From NCBI RefSeq assembly GCF_027474845.2, contig NZ_CP107031.2, positions 1,068,501-1,132,500 of the forward strand: a DNA stretch of 64,000 nucleotides. Reading direction: 5' to 3'. The position numbers and the translations under genes are program-made. The notes beneath the pieces were generated by a model. It made no database searches, was not told where the DNA came from, and saw only the letters and a list, made by a program, of their open reading frames with translations. Positions 1 to 9,068 of this stretch are shown piece by piece. The number at the start of each line of letters is the position of its first letter. Position 1 is the first letter of the stretch. The stretch is from Maribacter aestuarii. Its GTDB lineage: Bacteria; Bacteroidota; Bacteroidia; Flavobacteriales; Flavobacteriaceae.

Positions 1-1125
1 GGCAAAATCATTGGAACAGCACCTACCCTAGCAATAACGCGAATCATTCTTTTGGATAGTGCCAAAATCCATGAGGAGGAAGCCGAACGGGCTAACGAAG
101 AAGGATATAGCAGTCATCATCCGGCGTTACCTTTTTATACAGTAAAGGAGGCAGAAAGAGCTATTGCCCTATTTCGCTTTGAAGAAAAAGAAGAATGGAC
201 CTCGATATCCGAACACATCCGTTTCAAATTCAGGTATAATGGCCATATTATTGGTGCAACTTTTATAGAACTAGAGGCTTTTGGAAAAGTATTTGTGTTT
301 TCAGGAGATATAGGGAGAGAGAAAGATTTTTTATTAGCGCCTCCAGAACGTCCTAAATGGGCAGATTATCTTTTTGTGGAAAGCACCTATGGCAATAAGC
401 TGCATCCCGAAGAAAATGTGGAAGAAATAATGATAGCACTGGTCAATGAAACTATTACCCAAAGGGGAAATCTTATTATTCCCTCTTTTGCGGTGGAGCG
501 CTTACAATCCTTAATGTACCTGCTTTGGCAATTATACAAGAAGAACAAAATTCCCAATATTCCAATTTTCATCGATAGTCCTATGGGGAACAATGTACTA
601 TCCGTTTTTGAACAATTCCCAGACTGGCATAAACTTTCCATGACCACGTATCAATCCATGTGCAATCATTTTAACATTATAAGCTCTTATGGCGATACTT
701 GGAAAACTATTGATGACCCTAGACCAAAAATCGTGATAGCGGGTAGCGGTATGGTCACTGGTGGCAGGGTGCTGACCTATTTAAAGCAACTCATAGATAT
801 ATCTACCACTACAGTATTGTTAGTGGGCTACCAAGCTGAGGGAACTCGGGGTAGACAACTTTTAGATGGTGCCCACGAAATTAAATTATTTGGCAAATAC
901 TATCCTGTTAAGGCAAAAATTAGACATGTGGAAAGCTTATCCGCCCATGCGGACCAACAAGGATTATTACAATGGATGGAAAATATTAGAAATATGCCAG
1001 AAGAAGTTTTTCTTGTTCATGGCGAGCCTACCGCTCTGGATGCCTTTAGGTCAAAAATCCGTGATGTAAAAGGTTGGACAGCACATATTCCAAAATTGAA
1101 GGAGACAAAAGAGTTTCTCGTGTAA
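1..1125 (+). CDS. MBL-fold / beta-CASP RNA-processing hydrolase, 5' partial
   Basis: The frame is open from base 1, so the N-terminus and its HxHxDH zinc motif lie outside the window; 374 residues are visible of a family that is usually about 450. The visible part carries the beta-CASP region: ESTYG, RGNLIIPSFAVER, FIDSPMG, GSGMVTGGRV, a SAHAD motif and the closing LVHGEPTA typical of CPSF/RNase J-like metallo-hydrolases. The position after GGRVL where many relatives have His reads Thr-Tyr here. The expected role is endonucleolytic RNA processing in the cytoplasm. It is followed at 76 nt by a small coiled-coil gene on the same strand. The family call is firm; the substrate is unknown. Confidence 0.9.
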   Translation, partial: GKIIGTAPTLAITRIILLDSAKIHEEEAERANEEGYSSHHPALPFYTVKEAERAIALFRFEEKEEWTSISEHIRFKFRYNGHIIGATFIELEAFGKVFVFSGDIGREKDFLLAPPERPKWADYLFVESTYGNKLHPEENVEEIMIALVNETITQRGNLIIPSFAVERLQSLMYLLWQLYKKNKIPNIPIFIDSPMGNNVLSVFEQFPDWHKLSMTTYQSMCNHFNIISSYGDTWKTIDDPRPKIVIAGSGMVTGGRVLTYLKQLIDISTTTVLLVGYQAEGTRGRQLLDGAHEIKLFGKYYPVKAKIRHVESLSAHADQQGLLQWMENIRNMPEEVFLVHGEPTALDAFRSKIRDVKGWTAHIPKLKETKEFLV

Positions 1126-1200
1126 AGTGTACTTTTCTGACTTAGGTCATTGTATGCTTTTATAGGGGAAAGTAGATTTAAGAAATTACCCCATTAAACT

Positions 1201-1620
1201 ATGGAAAAGGAACACATAAGTACAGGTCAAGAGAAAAAAGTAGAGGAACTTCACTGGGAAATTCAACGTTGGAAATCGAACTTTCAATTTATGGACGATG
1301 AGCTACTTTTTATAGGCCGTCTTATGGACAGTTATATTTTTGAACCGAACACGCCCAATCTTTTTGAGCGACTTCAGAATTACAAAACACGTATCAAGAA
1401 AATCGATACCTCAAAGAAAAAGGTGCGAGACGAAATTTCAAAACACGAAAACACTTTAGGCGGCATGTTAGAATGTACCGATAGTGCTTGCGATTTAACC
1501 TATTATCGCAAGCATGACAAATTACAGTCCCAAGTGGACGCTTGTTTTGAAGATTTCCGAAAATTGAAATCAGAAATTTTTAATTATGCGGGCGGTATTT
1601 TAAAAAGACGTAAACCATAG
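1201..1620 (+). CDS. Conserved hypothetical coiled-coil protein (139 aa), paralogue of the next gene
   Basis: I do not recognise a named family. The protein is soluble, highly charged and predicted helical, without a signal peptide or membrane segment. It aligns by eye with the next gene over most of its length: W-x-S-x-x-x-F near residue 27, a DE pair, an F/I-x-P turn, an FxR stretch, then a Y-R-K-x-H-x-K motif near residue 100. The ATG at 1201 has no Shine-Dalgarno, as is usual in this phylum. It lies between an RNA-processing hydrolase and a lipoprotein gene on the same strand, so it may share their transcript. Confidence 0.7.
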   Translation: MEKEHISTGQEKKVEELHWEIQRWKSNFQFMDDELLFIGRLMDSYIFEPNTPNLFERLQNYKTRIKKIDTSKKKVRDEISKHENTLGGMLECTDSACDLTYYRKHDKLQSQVDACFEDFRKLKSEIFNYAGGILKRRKP

Positions 1621-1734
1621 ACATCCGTAGGGCAGTCCTTCCCTTTTAAAAACTGATTATTGTCATTTTTATTCATTACGGGTTGCGATACCTTTAATCT
1701 ATTGAAATATCTAAATAATTAAAATGCATCCATA

Positions 1735-2226
1735 ATGAGCACCAAGCAAACGGCAAAGAGTTACATAGAGTGGTTTAGTGCAGGTGAAATGCATGAACAT
1801 TCCAAAAAGTGGTTGTCAGAGCTATCCTTTATTAAGGATGAACAGGAATTTTTGAAGAACCTAATTCAATCTTTTGCAATAAAACCACTGGACAAAAAAG
1901 AGTTTGGTAGAATCAACGATTTCAAAAATGCATTGGCAGAAAATAAACGAAGATTGAACCTCATTTTCAAACAGGTGCAAAAACATATGGGCCAATTGGA
2001 AATTATGATGGATGGAGTAGATCAAATCGAAATGGAACAGGCGTATAGAAAGACGCACAAGAAACTTTTCCTTAAGATGAACAATTACCTTCTAGATTAC
2101 AGGACGGTTAAAAAGAAAGGTTTTGTCCAATTATCCTCTATCCTTAAACACGGCAAGCAAAAAATTGCCTTGGGAAACCCAAATTACGAGGTTAGAAAAA
2201 TCAATAAAGAAATGATGGATTTATGA
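1735..2226 (+). CDS. Conserved hypothetical coiled-coil protein (163 aa), paralogue of the previous gene
   Basis: An all-helical, lysine-rich soluble protein with no recognised domain. It shares with its upstream neighbour a W-L/K-S-x-x-x-F-x-x-DE N-terminal helix, an I-x-P turn, and a C-terminal Y-R-K-T/H-x-K-L helix, so the pair look like a tandem duplication that has diverged strongly. Its stop codon overlaps the ATG of the lipoprotein gene (ATGA, 2223-2226), which indicates translational coupling and one operon. No catalytic pattern is visible; a structural or adaptor role is a guess only. Confidence 0.7.
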   Translation: MSTKQTAKSYIEWFSAGEMHEHSKKWLSELSFIKDEQEFLKNLIQSFAIKPLDKKEFGRINDFKNALAENKRRLNLIFKQVQKHMGQLEIMMDGVDQIEMEQAYRKTHKKLFLKMNNYLLDYRTVKKKGFVQLSSILKHGKQKIALGNPNYEVRKINKEMMDL

Positions 2227-2885
2227 AAAGAATTTCAATAGTATTCGTGGTATTTATTTTTGGCTGCTCATCCGTAAGTCTAGTGGAGAATTGGAAAAAT
2301 CCTGATATCGTATTGTTCGACGCTGACAAGGTTTTGATAGTAGGAATGACCCAAAATGAAGAGGCAAGAGCAAATTTTGAAGATCAGCTAAAACGGGAAT
2401 TCACAAAAAGGAATGTGGAGGCTATGTCAAGTTTGGATGTTTTTGACGTGAATTTTACCGACTCCAGAAAAACTGAAGAAGAACTTGATGACGTAGAGCA
2501 AAGTCTACTGGATAAAGGGTTTGACGCCATCCTTTTTACCAAGATCATAGGTTCGGAAAATCGGCGGAGTTTTATGAAAACTATTTCCAGTTGGGATAAT
2601 TACCAAGGTAGGTTCAACGATGATTACCTTACCCATCAAGAAATCTATTACGATGAAAGCTACTACGATACTTTTACGGTATACCATGCACAGACAACAC
2701 TTTATTGTATTTGTGAGGGCAAAGAAAGAGCAATGATTTGGAGGGGCAGTATAGATATTACAGATCCTGAGAACGTAGAAAAGTCGGTAAAGGACTATAT
2801 CAAACTCGTAGTATTGGCCCTTGAGGAACAAGATTTAATATTCAGAAAAGAAAAGCAAGCGAATAATGAAGTTACTGGTCTATAG
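2223..2885 (+). CDS. Putative lipoprotein, 220 aa
   Basis: The N-terminus is a type II signal peptide: MKR, a hydrophobic stretch, and the lipobox FGCSS with Cys at residue 15. The mature part begins with a SVSLVENWKNPD segment followed by KVLIVGMTQN, resembling short flavobacterial lipoproteins with an alpha/beta core. I know no function for them. It starts inside the previous gene's stop (ATGA) and its last 20 nt overlap the dehydrogenase gene, so three genes are tightly packed. Predicted location is the periplasmic face of a membrane. Confidence 0.75.
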   Translation: MKRISIVFVVFIFGCSSVSLVENWKNPDIVLFDADKVLIVGMTQNEEARANFEDQLKREFTKRNVEAMSSLDVFDVNFTDSRKTEEELDDVEQSLLDKGFDAILFTKIIGSENRRSFMKTISSWDNYQGRFNDDYLTHQEIYYDESYYDTFTVYHAQTTLYCICEGKERAMIWRGSIDITDPENVEKSVKDYIKLVVLALEEQDLIFRKEKQANNEVTGL

Positions 2886-3873
2886 TGCTAAGAATTTTGA
2901 AATACCCTTTTTAAAGAGAGCAAATAAAAACAACCATAAGGTAACCTACCTAAAGGAGGCTTTGGATACTGATACGGCCATAAAGGCTGTCGGTTTTGAG
3001 GCCATCAGCATCTTTTCTGGAGATGACGCCTCTTCTATTGTCTTAGAGAAGCTTTGGGATATGGGTGTAAGGCACATTACCATTAGATCTTCCGGTCATA
3101 ATAATATTAGCCTTAAAACAGCCAAAAGCTTCGGTTTCAAGGTTGCAAATGCACCCGACTACTCTCCTCATGCCATTGCCGAACATGCCTTAGCGCTATT
3201 ATTGGCATTAAATAGAAAAATAGTTTTGGCCGACACACAAGTGCACCAGTACAATTTTCTACAAGATGACCTAATGGGTTTCAATCTACATGGCAAAACG
3301 GTTGGTATCATTGGAACAGGAAGGATTGGAAGTATTATGGCTAAAATAATGCACGGTTTTGGCTGTAAAATATTGGCCCATGACCTTGAGCCTGATTATG
3401 ACCTTATAGAATTATGTGATGTTACCTATACCGCATTGGACAACGTGTGTAATCAATCGGATATCATAAGCCTACACATTCCCCTTTCTTATGACAACTA
3501 TTATTTGATCAACAAGAACAAACTGGCGCTGATGAAGCAAGGAACTATTTTGATTAACACTGCCAGGGGTGCGGTAGTTGAAACCGATGCATTGATTGAT
3601 GCATTGGAGAACAAGCACCTTGGTGGTTATTGTACAGATGTATACGAAAAGGAGAAAGGAATTTTCTTTAAGGATAATTCCAAGGATGGAATTAAAGATG
3701 AACGTTTAAAAAAATTATTATCCTACCCCAATGTACTCCTAACTCCCCACCAAGCATTTGTAACCAAAGAGGCATTGGAACGTATTGCAGAAATCACTTT
3801 TGACAATATAGACTCTTGGGCAGAAGGTAAAATTGGTAAGAATGAATTGGGGTTGGAACTCGTCAACTCATAA
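2866..3873 (+). CDS. D-2-hydroxyacid dehydrogenase (D-lactate dehydrogenase type)
   Basis: 335 residues, the normal length for the family. The NAD-binding Rossmann motif GTGRIGS lies near residue 150. The catalytic triad is present: Arg in NTARGAVVE, Glu in TDVYEKE and His in TPHQAF. The insert between the Glu and His motifs (FFKDNSKDGIKDERL) is characteristic of the LdhA-type D-lactate dehydrogenases rather than phosphoglycerate dehydrogenases. It should reduce pyruvate or a related 2-keto acid with NADH in the cytosol. It begins within the end of the lipoprotein gene, and its last 6 nt overlap the convergent cardiolipin synthase gene. Exact substrate is inferred from the family. Confidence 0.9.
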   Translation: MKLLVYSAKNFEIPFLKRANKNNHKVTYLKEALDTDTAIKAVGFEAISIFSGDDASSIVLEKLWDMGVRHITIRSSGHNNISLKTAKSFGFKVANAPDYSPHAIAEHALALLLALNRKIVLADTQVHQYNFLQDDLMGFNLHGKTVGIIGTGRIGSIMAKIMHGFGCKILAHDLEPDYDLIELCDVTYTALDNVCNQSDIISLHIPLSYDNYYLINKNKLALMKQGTILINTARGAVVETDALIDALENKHLGGYCTDVYEKEKGIFFKDNSKDGIKDERLKKLLSYPNVLLTPHQAFVTKEALERIAEITFDNIDSWAEGKIGKNELGLELVNS

Positions 3874-5274
3874 TAATGGACTAAAGACCTTACCAAAACC
3901 TTCCTGTAACTTGTTAATCCATGGTCTTACTAAATGCTCTTGGTAGGAAAGCATTTTACTTACATTGGCATCCCTGAGGAAATCTTCTTTCAACAATTTT
4001 GCAAAGTTTTCGTCATAGACAATAGCGTTAACCTCATAATTCTGCTCAAAACTACGGTCATCTAAATTTGCCGTACCTATGGTACAGATCAAATCATCAC
4101 TGACGATAATCTTACTATGCAGAAAGCCATCTGGGAAAAGATAGACTTTGATTCCGGATTTTAAAAGCGCTTCGAAATAGGAGCGCACACTCCAGTTCAC
4201 GATTTTGCTATCTGCCTTTTCTGAGATCATCAAACGAACATCTACTCCTCCAAGTGCTGCGGTCTGCAGTGCTTGCATGATGGCTTGTCCAGGAATTACA
4301 TAGGGATTTGTAATGTAGAGATAGTTCTTGGCCTTATTGATTATAGTAAAATAGGCTTGCTCCAGTGCAGGAAAATCATCATCGGGCCCGCCAGAAACAA
4401 TCTGAACGAGTTTATCGGCATCATCATTAATTGCTAACTCCTCGGGTGGCATCAGTTCAATTGTTTTTTGACTTACCAAGAACCAGTCCATAGCAAATAG
4501 ATAATTAAGATGGTTAGCCGAAGGTCCCTCTAAGCGGAGATGCATATCGTGCCAATTTCCTAGAGCAGTATCTCCTTTTAGATATTTATCGGAAATATTT
4601 ATGCCACCAGTGAAGGCGATTGTCCCATCTACAACAATAATTTTCCTGTGATTCCTATAATTTAATGAGGACAGAAATCGACCAAATTTAAAAGGAAGAA
4701 ACGGATATACTTCTACCCCGATTGAAGCTAATTTTTTTAGATAAGACTTACTTAAGGAAAAGCTTCCGATACCATCATAAATCATCCTAACGCTGACACC
4801 CTCCTTTATTTTCTTTTCAAAAAGGACTAACAACCGATCGGCCAACTCTCCTTCCTCAAAAATGTAATATTGCAAGTGTATCTGAGTTTTGGAACTTTCC
4901 AAAGCATTGAAAATAGCTTCAAAAGTGCTTTTCCCGTCCTTGAGTAGCTTTAATCCATTATGGGTGGTTGGAGGAAAATGTGAGTTCCTATAGACTAGCA
5001 TCATCAATTTTCGATACTTACCTTGTAACGATGCCATGTGAACCGTAGTAGGTTTGGGTAGATTGAAAAATGCACTTTTTTTTATCTTCAGTAATTTATT
5101 CTTTCTTCGATTCCTTCCCAAAAGCAAGTAAAGCAAAATACCGCCAATAGGAATTGTAAATACGGCCAGGAGCCAAGAAAGTGTTTTAGATGGTTTAGCA
5201 CCATGTAATAGAATACTTATGACAATTGAAATGGCAAGAAGTAGATAAATGAGAATAAAAAAAGTGGTCCACAC
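3868..5274 (-). CDS. cls: Cardiolipin synthase (phospholipase D superfamily)
   Basis: 468 residues. Two N-terminal transmembrane helices with the usual PSKTLSWLLAVF segment between them are followed by two PLD phosphodiesterase modules. HKD motif 1 reads NHRKIIVVDG with FTGGINISDKY; motif 2 reads HSKIIVSDD followed by GTANLDDRSF. Both catalytic His-Lys pairs are intact. The enzyme joins phosphatidylglycerol units into cardiolipin at the inner membrane. A second copy of the same family lies at 31367-32792 but is frameshifted, so this one may be the only working copy in the window. Its 3' end overlaps the convergent dehydrogenase gene by 6 nt. Confidence 0.93.
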   Translation of the reverse strand: MWTTFFILIYLLLAISIVISILLHGAKPSKTLSWLLAVFTIPIGGILLYLLLGRNRRKNKLLKIKKSAFFNLPKPTTVHMASLQGKYRKLMMLVYRNSHFPPTTHNGLKLLKDGKSTFEAIFNALESSKTQIHLQYYIFEEGELADRLLVLFEKKIKEGVSVRMIYDGIGSFSLSKSYLKKLASIGVEVYPFLPFKFGRFLSSLNYRNHRKIIVVDGTIAFTGGINISDKYLKGDTALGNWHDMHLRLEGPSANHLNYLFAMDWFLVSQKTIELMPPEELAINDDADKLVQIVSGGPDDDFPALEQAYFTIINKAKNYLYITNPYVIPGQAIMQALQTAALGGVDVRLMISEKADSKIVNWSVRSYFEALLKSGIKVYLFPDGFLHSKIIVSDDLICTIGTANLDDRSFEQNYEVNAIVYDENFAKLLKEDFLRDANVSKMLSYQEHLVRPWINKLQEGFGKVFSPLL

Positions 5275-5319
5275 AGATTTTTATTTTGGATTTTGGCGAG
5301 CTTTGAATTTGCGTCACCC

Positions 5320-6045
5320 TTACATCAATTTGAAATTAACAGGAATACTGTAGGGAACTCTGACCGCCCTTCCCCGTTGCTTTCCAGGTATCATCTGTGG
5401 TAATAAAGCTATGATGCGTTGGGCTTCCTTTTCTAGAAGTTGATCAGGACCCCTTGATTTGATATTGGTGATATGGCCCTGCTCATCAATTATAAATTGA
5501 ACATATACTTTTCCTTGAACTCCCATTTCAAGGGCAATTTGTGGATATTTGAAATTTTTTACGACATGTTCCTGTATTTTTTGCTGGAAACAGGCTCTTT
5601 GTTCGTCCCTTGTACCCTTTTCGCAACCGGGAAAAACAGGAACATCCTCAATAACGGCAAAAGGTACGGTTACGTCCTCTTCCACTTCATCAACGTTTAT
5701 ATCATCTACAGAAACAATCGATGCTTCAATTTCCGCATTTTGATCAGTTTCAGTACTTAGTATGACCGATTCTTCAATTTCTTCCGCATCCTCCACAATT
5801 TCAATAATGGCCGGGGCTACAGGAGGTGCAACCGGGGGCGGTAATTTTATATTTTCTATAAGTGGGACTTCCTCATCTAAATCAGGTTCGACCATATGTG
5901 CAATAATAATGGCCTCTGTGGTGGTATCATAGCTTTTGTACTCCAATGCCCTCCAAGTAATGAAGAGTACCAATGTCAACCCTAAGACAAAGAATAATCC
6001 ACTGTCCCGGTTCAAGTCTGCTTTTGGATTCTTTTTGGGTTTCAT
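5320..6045 (-). CDS. Energy transducer TonB
   Basis: 241 residues with classic TonB layout: a cytoplasmic basic N-terminus, one transmembrane helix (about residues 16-32), a periplasmic linker with a proline-rich LPPPVAPPVAP segment and an acidic stretch, then the C-terminal TonB domain (VQGKVYVQFIIDEQG ... VPYSIPVNF). The segment VFPGCEKG before the domain, with its conserved Cys, is typical of Bacteroidota TonB proteins. It would couple proton motive force through ExbB/ExbD to TonB-dependent outer-membrane receptors; neither partner is nearby. An inverted repeat lies directly upstream of the ATG. Confidence 0.92.
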   Translation of the reverse strand: MKPKKNPKADLNRDSGLFFVLGLTLVLFITWRALEYKSYDTTTEAIIIAHMVEPDLDEEVPLIENIKLPPPVAPPVAPAIIEIVEDAEEIEESVILSTETDQNAEIEASIVSVDDINVDEVEEDVTVPFAVIEDVPVFPGCEKGTRDEQRACFQQKIQEHVVKNFKYPQIALEMGVQGKVYVQFIIDEQGHITNIKSRGPDQLLEKEAQRIIALLPQMIPGKQRGRAVRVPYSIPVNFKLM

Positions 6046-6770
6046 GACCTTAGGATTTATTATTCCTAAGTTACTTCGAGGGGCGTATTTATTCTATGAC
6101 ATTTATCAGTTTCATAATCTGCTTGAAAAGACTTGGAGAACCTGAATTATTTAATATTTGTACACTAGCTTAAAAACTCTTATTCTCTAACACTAAAACT
6201 ATTGATCTGATTAGTAACGGAAATTTCAAGTTCTTAGCTCTTTCAGTTAAAATAGATGTAAGCTACTTTCTAAGAAAAAGTTCGGAGGGTCTAATCTTCT
6301 TGCCAGAAAGAATAAACGACAAAAAGCTGGTAAATAAGTAGGCTTCAAAAGAAAACCACTTTTTTATTACTTGCTAGTGAATTTTTCAAATAAGCGGTTC
6401 TTACATGGTAGACCTATTAGCTTAATCCACTGAATGTGATCCATCGTAAATGAAATGTGACATTAATCAACTGCCAAGCCACTCTGTTCATAATTTTTAC
6501 AAATACCATAAACCAACTTAGCAGCTGTGAATTCGTAGTTATCAGATTATTACCTTGTTCTCTTTTTATGTCATCTAAATGAAATTTTGCTCCTAGTACC
6601 CATTAACATTGGTTGGAAAAATCTATCATTTTAAGATTTAACATTGTTCAAACCCAATGATTCCATGGTTTTTTTAAAATGTTATTCAGTGTTGGTACGA
6701 ATATCAAATGTCCGAATAGTGTCATTTTAAACTCGATAATGTTAAACAAATTTCTTTAATTATTTTAATT
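6046..6770. other. Intergenic region between divergent tonB and araC-BLUF genes (about 725 nt)
   Basis: Very AT-rich with no convincing gene on either strand and no RNA gene that I can recognise. It contains the tonB leader hairpin at one end. At the other end a -7-like TAATTTTG (6766-6773) sits about 20 nt before the likely araC-BLUF start, without a clear -33 partner. The length is unusual for this compact genome and could hold regulatory sites for the light-sensor gene. Confidence 0.5.
6049..6070 (-). promoter_or_regulatory. Inverted repeat just upstream of the tonB start codon
   Basis: Arms CTTAGGA and TCCTAAG (7 bp, perfect) are separated by 8 nt and end 4 nt from the tonB ATG. In the mRNA this would form a hairpin over the ribosome-binding area; as DNA it could be an operator. 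There is no T-run, so it is not a terminator. Function is inferred from position only. Confidence 0.35.
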
Positions 6771-6791
6771 TTGATAGGTAATATCAATCTA

Positions 6792-8249
6792 ATGTTAGGG
6801 TTAAAAGAAGACAATCCTTTAAAAATGCTTCGCGAATTCTCTGTCCACCTCAATGGTGATCTCATTGAGAATTTTGGAGCAGCTAAAATGACCATAGATA
6901 ACCAACATGGAAAAGGTCATATAAGCCTCTATGAGTTAATCCCTGGATTTAGTGCATGGGTTTATAACATCGAGCTAGCAAATGAACTTATTATAAATTT
7001 AGAATTTTCAAAGGACAGACCTTACTACTTTGGTTACAATGTTTCCGGACATCAATTTCAGAAATTTCCAGGAGAAAAAAAGCGTCAGGTTATCCAGCAA
7101 AATCAAAATTTCATTATTATCAGCGAACCTGGAACGAGTTCTGAATTTGTAGTGCCCAGCGGAATACATTACAAATGTTGTTACTTGATTATAAATCCGG
7201 TACAATTGGCCAACTCCAAAATACAGAGTAAAACCAGGTTATTAGAGCAGTTAAAAGAAACCTTCGGAGAATTTGACAGTAAGCCCCCCTATCGGTATTT
7301 TGGAGATATAGATACTAGAATAGGTTCTTACGCAGAAATAATAGTGAAGAACTCAAGGACGGATATTGTAGGTAGGTTAACAACAGAAGGGGCGGTCCTT
7401 AATATGCTGGCCTCACAGATTGCTGCACATGATCAAGACAACAGGACGGAGAGCTTCAGACCACAATTAACGAAGTCGGAACTTTCTAAAATTACCGATA
7501 TAGGGGATTATGTTATTAATCATATTTCCGAAAAAATAACCATGCAGGATATTATGGGCTATCTCAGCATGTCTCCAAAGAAAATACAGGCAGGAATTCA
7601 GTATTTGTACGGTAGCTCAGCAAACGATTATATCACAAAATTGCGTTTGGAGCATGCCAAAGAGCTCATGCATGCCACCGATATGAGTATCTCTGAGGTT
7701 TGTTACGGCGTAGGCTATCAAAGTAGGAGTTATTTCTCCAAGATTTTCAAGGAAATGCACGGGTTGCTGCCAAGCGATTATAAGAAATACTATTTGAACG
7801 AGAATTTATTGTTCGATATCAGTTATCGTTCACTGGCTGTGGATTCCCTAACCAACAAACAGGTTGATTGGATTGTAAATACTGCAAGGGAAATGAATCC
7901 GGAATTCAATATAACAGGTAGCCTGATATTTCACAGAAATATATTTTTCCAAATAATTGAAGGCCCTAAAAAAGAGGTTCTTCAACTGTACGAAAATATA
8001 ACGAAAGATAAAAGACACACAGATGTTCAAATCATGTGGAAAGGCTACAAAGTAAAACGAGATTTTGAAGATTGGGCCATGGCCACCTTGAGCGATGATG
8101 GTAATCTAGAGGTGTCTATTCAGGGAGATACTAAAAATTTAGAACTAAGCCATGTTCTAGGTAAGCTAGATAAATCTAGTCTTGCATCTGAAAGCTTATG
8201 GCGCAAAGTGCGTAACATCATAAAACTCTCTAGCGATTCTGCAGCCTAA
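6792..8249 (+). CDS. AraC-family transcriptional regulator fused to a C-terminal BLUF photoreceptor domain
   Basis: 485 residues from the ATG at 6792 (an upstream TTG at 6771 is less likely). Residues 1-225 form the same N-terminal sensory region as the other AraC regulators in the window. Residues 233-333 are a double helix-turn-helix AraC domain (SRSYFSKIFKEMHG, LPSDYKKY). Residues 343-436 are a BLUF domain: SYRSLA with Tyr345, NPEFNITG with Asn369, FFQIIEG with Gln387, DKRH, and FEDWAM with Trp428 and Met430. All residues known to matter for flavin hydrogen bonding in BLUF proteins are present. BLUF domains bind FAD and report blue light, so this looks like a light-responsive DNA-binding protein. 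Target genes are unknown; a stand-alone BLUF gene faces it tail to tail. Confidence 0.9.
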   Translation: MLGLKEDNPLKMLREFSVHLNGDLIENFGAAKMTIDNQHGKGHISLYELIPGFSAWVYNIELANELIINLEFSKDRPYYFGYNVSGHQFQKFPGEKKRQVIQQNQNFIIISEPGTSSEFVVPSGIHYKCCYLIINPVQLANSKIQSKTRLLEQLKETFGEFDSKPPYRYFGDIDTRIGSYAEIIVKNSRTDIVGRLTTEGAVLNMLASQIAAHDQDNRTESFRPQLTKSELSKITDIGDYVINHISEKITMQDIMGYLSMSPKKIQAGIQYLYGSSANDYITKLRLEHAKELMHATDMSISEVCYGVGYQSRSYFSKIFKEMHGLLPSDYKKYYLNENLLFDISYRSLAVDSLTNKQVDWIVNTAREMNPEFNITGSLIFHRNIFFQIIEGPKKEVLQLYENITKDKRHTDVQIMWKGYKVKRDFEDWAMATLSDDGNLEVSIQGDTKNLELSHVLGKLDKSSLASESLWRKVRNIIKLSSDSAA

Positions 8250-8401
8250 ATTCCATTTAAATTTTTCTCTTATTTTTCCTATTTATTTTAAATCACCTTT
8301 AGGTAAGGCATATTTGTAGATAAATCCCTTTGTTCAAATATTCACCAATCATTCATTTTGATTGGAATTGATTTTTGGGAGGGAACTTTTTTATTGTGGA
8401 C

Positions 8402-8845
8402 TCAACCATATCGTAACTGTCCTTCACCCTCCAGAAGCTTATTTACTTGTACCCAGAGGGCTAATTTTGAAGAGCCAGGGGATTTAACCATTTCCGAATC
8501 ATGAAATATCTGGTCAAAAAGTAAACGCTTATCCCTAATTTGGTCGGATAAGTCGTCCAGATTGTTATAAACCATGCTGAACTTAGAAAACAAAGGATAT
8601 AGGTTTTCTTCCAAATTTAAAAGAACAATGTCCTTATGGCGTTCATCCTTAGCAATCTTACCAAAAAGCCTTCTTACAACTTTCTCCTCCCCTTCAAGAA
8701 GCTGAACAAAATTATTATTATGATGTAAAAGGCATCCTGTAATATTATTCTTTTTGTTGTTTATTCTAGACCGTTCCATCATCGTTCGTAAATCCATCTG
8801 ATAGAAGTCCGGTTTTGCTGTTGAACGATATATGAGCGAAAACAT
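8402..8845 (-). CDS. Stand-alone BLUF-domain photoreceptor
   Basis: 147 residues from the ATG at 8845; a longer frame reaches 8911, but the conserved BLUF N-terminus begins at MFSLIYRS. Tyr6, Asn30 (in NNKKNNITG) and Gln48 (in FVQLLEG) match the flavin-contacting residues of short PixD/BlsA-type proteins, and KDERH follows. The semi-conserved Trp of the W-x-M motif is Phe89 here (KFSM, Met91 kept). The C-terminal 50 residues would be the helical output cap. Short BLUF proteins act by light-dependent protein contacts; the adjacent AraC-BLUF regulator is an obvious but untested partner. Confidence 0.88.
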   Translation of the reverse strand: MFSLIYRSTAKPDFYQMDLRTMMERSRINNKKNNITGCLLHHNNNFVQLLEGEEKVVRRLFGKIAKDERHKDIVLLNLEENLYPLFSKFSMVYNNLDDLSDQIRDKRLLFDQIFHDSEMVKSPGSSKLALWVQVNKLLEGEGQLRYG

Positions 8846-9068
8846 AAAACAATTTTTAAGGTTATTATTCGAAGTTAGCTTTACCAAAGACAAAAAATTA
8901 CCTCTTAACAAAAGAAAAAAGGCTGATTAAATGAAAAAGTCCTTCTAGAAATAAAAAAAGACGATGGTTTATGATAAAATCAGTAATTATTCAATGAAGC
9001 AAAAAAAAATCCTCATAAAGCTATTCCTATATCCTTACTCAACCTATTTTTAGGTTTTAGTTATTGCC

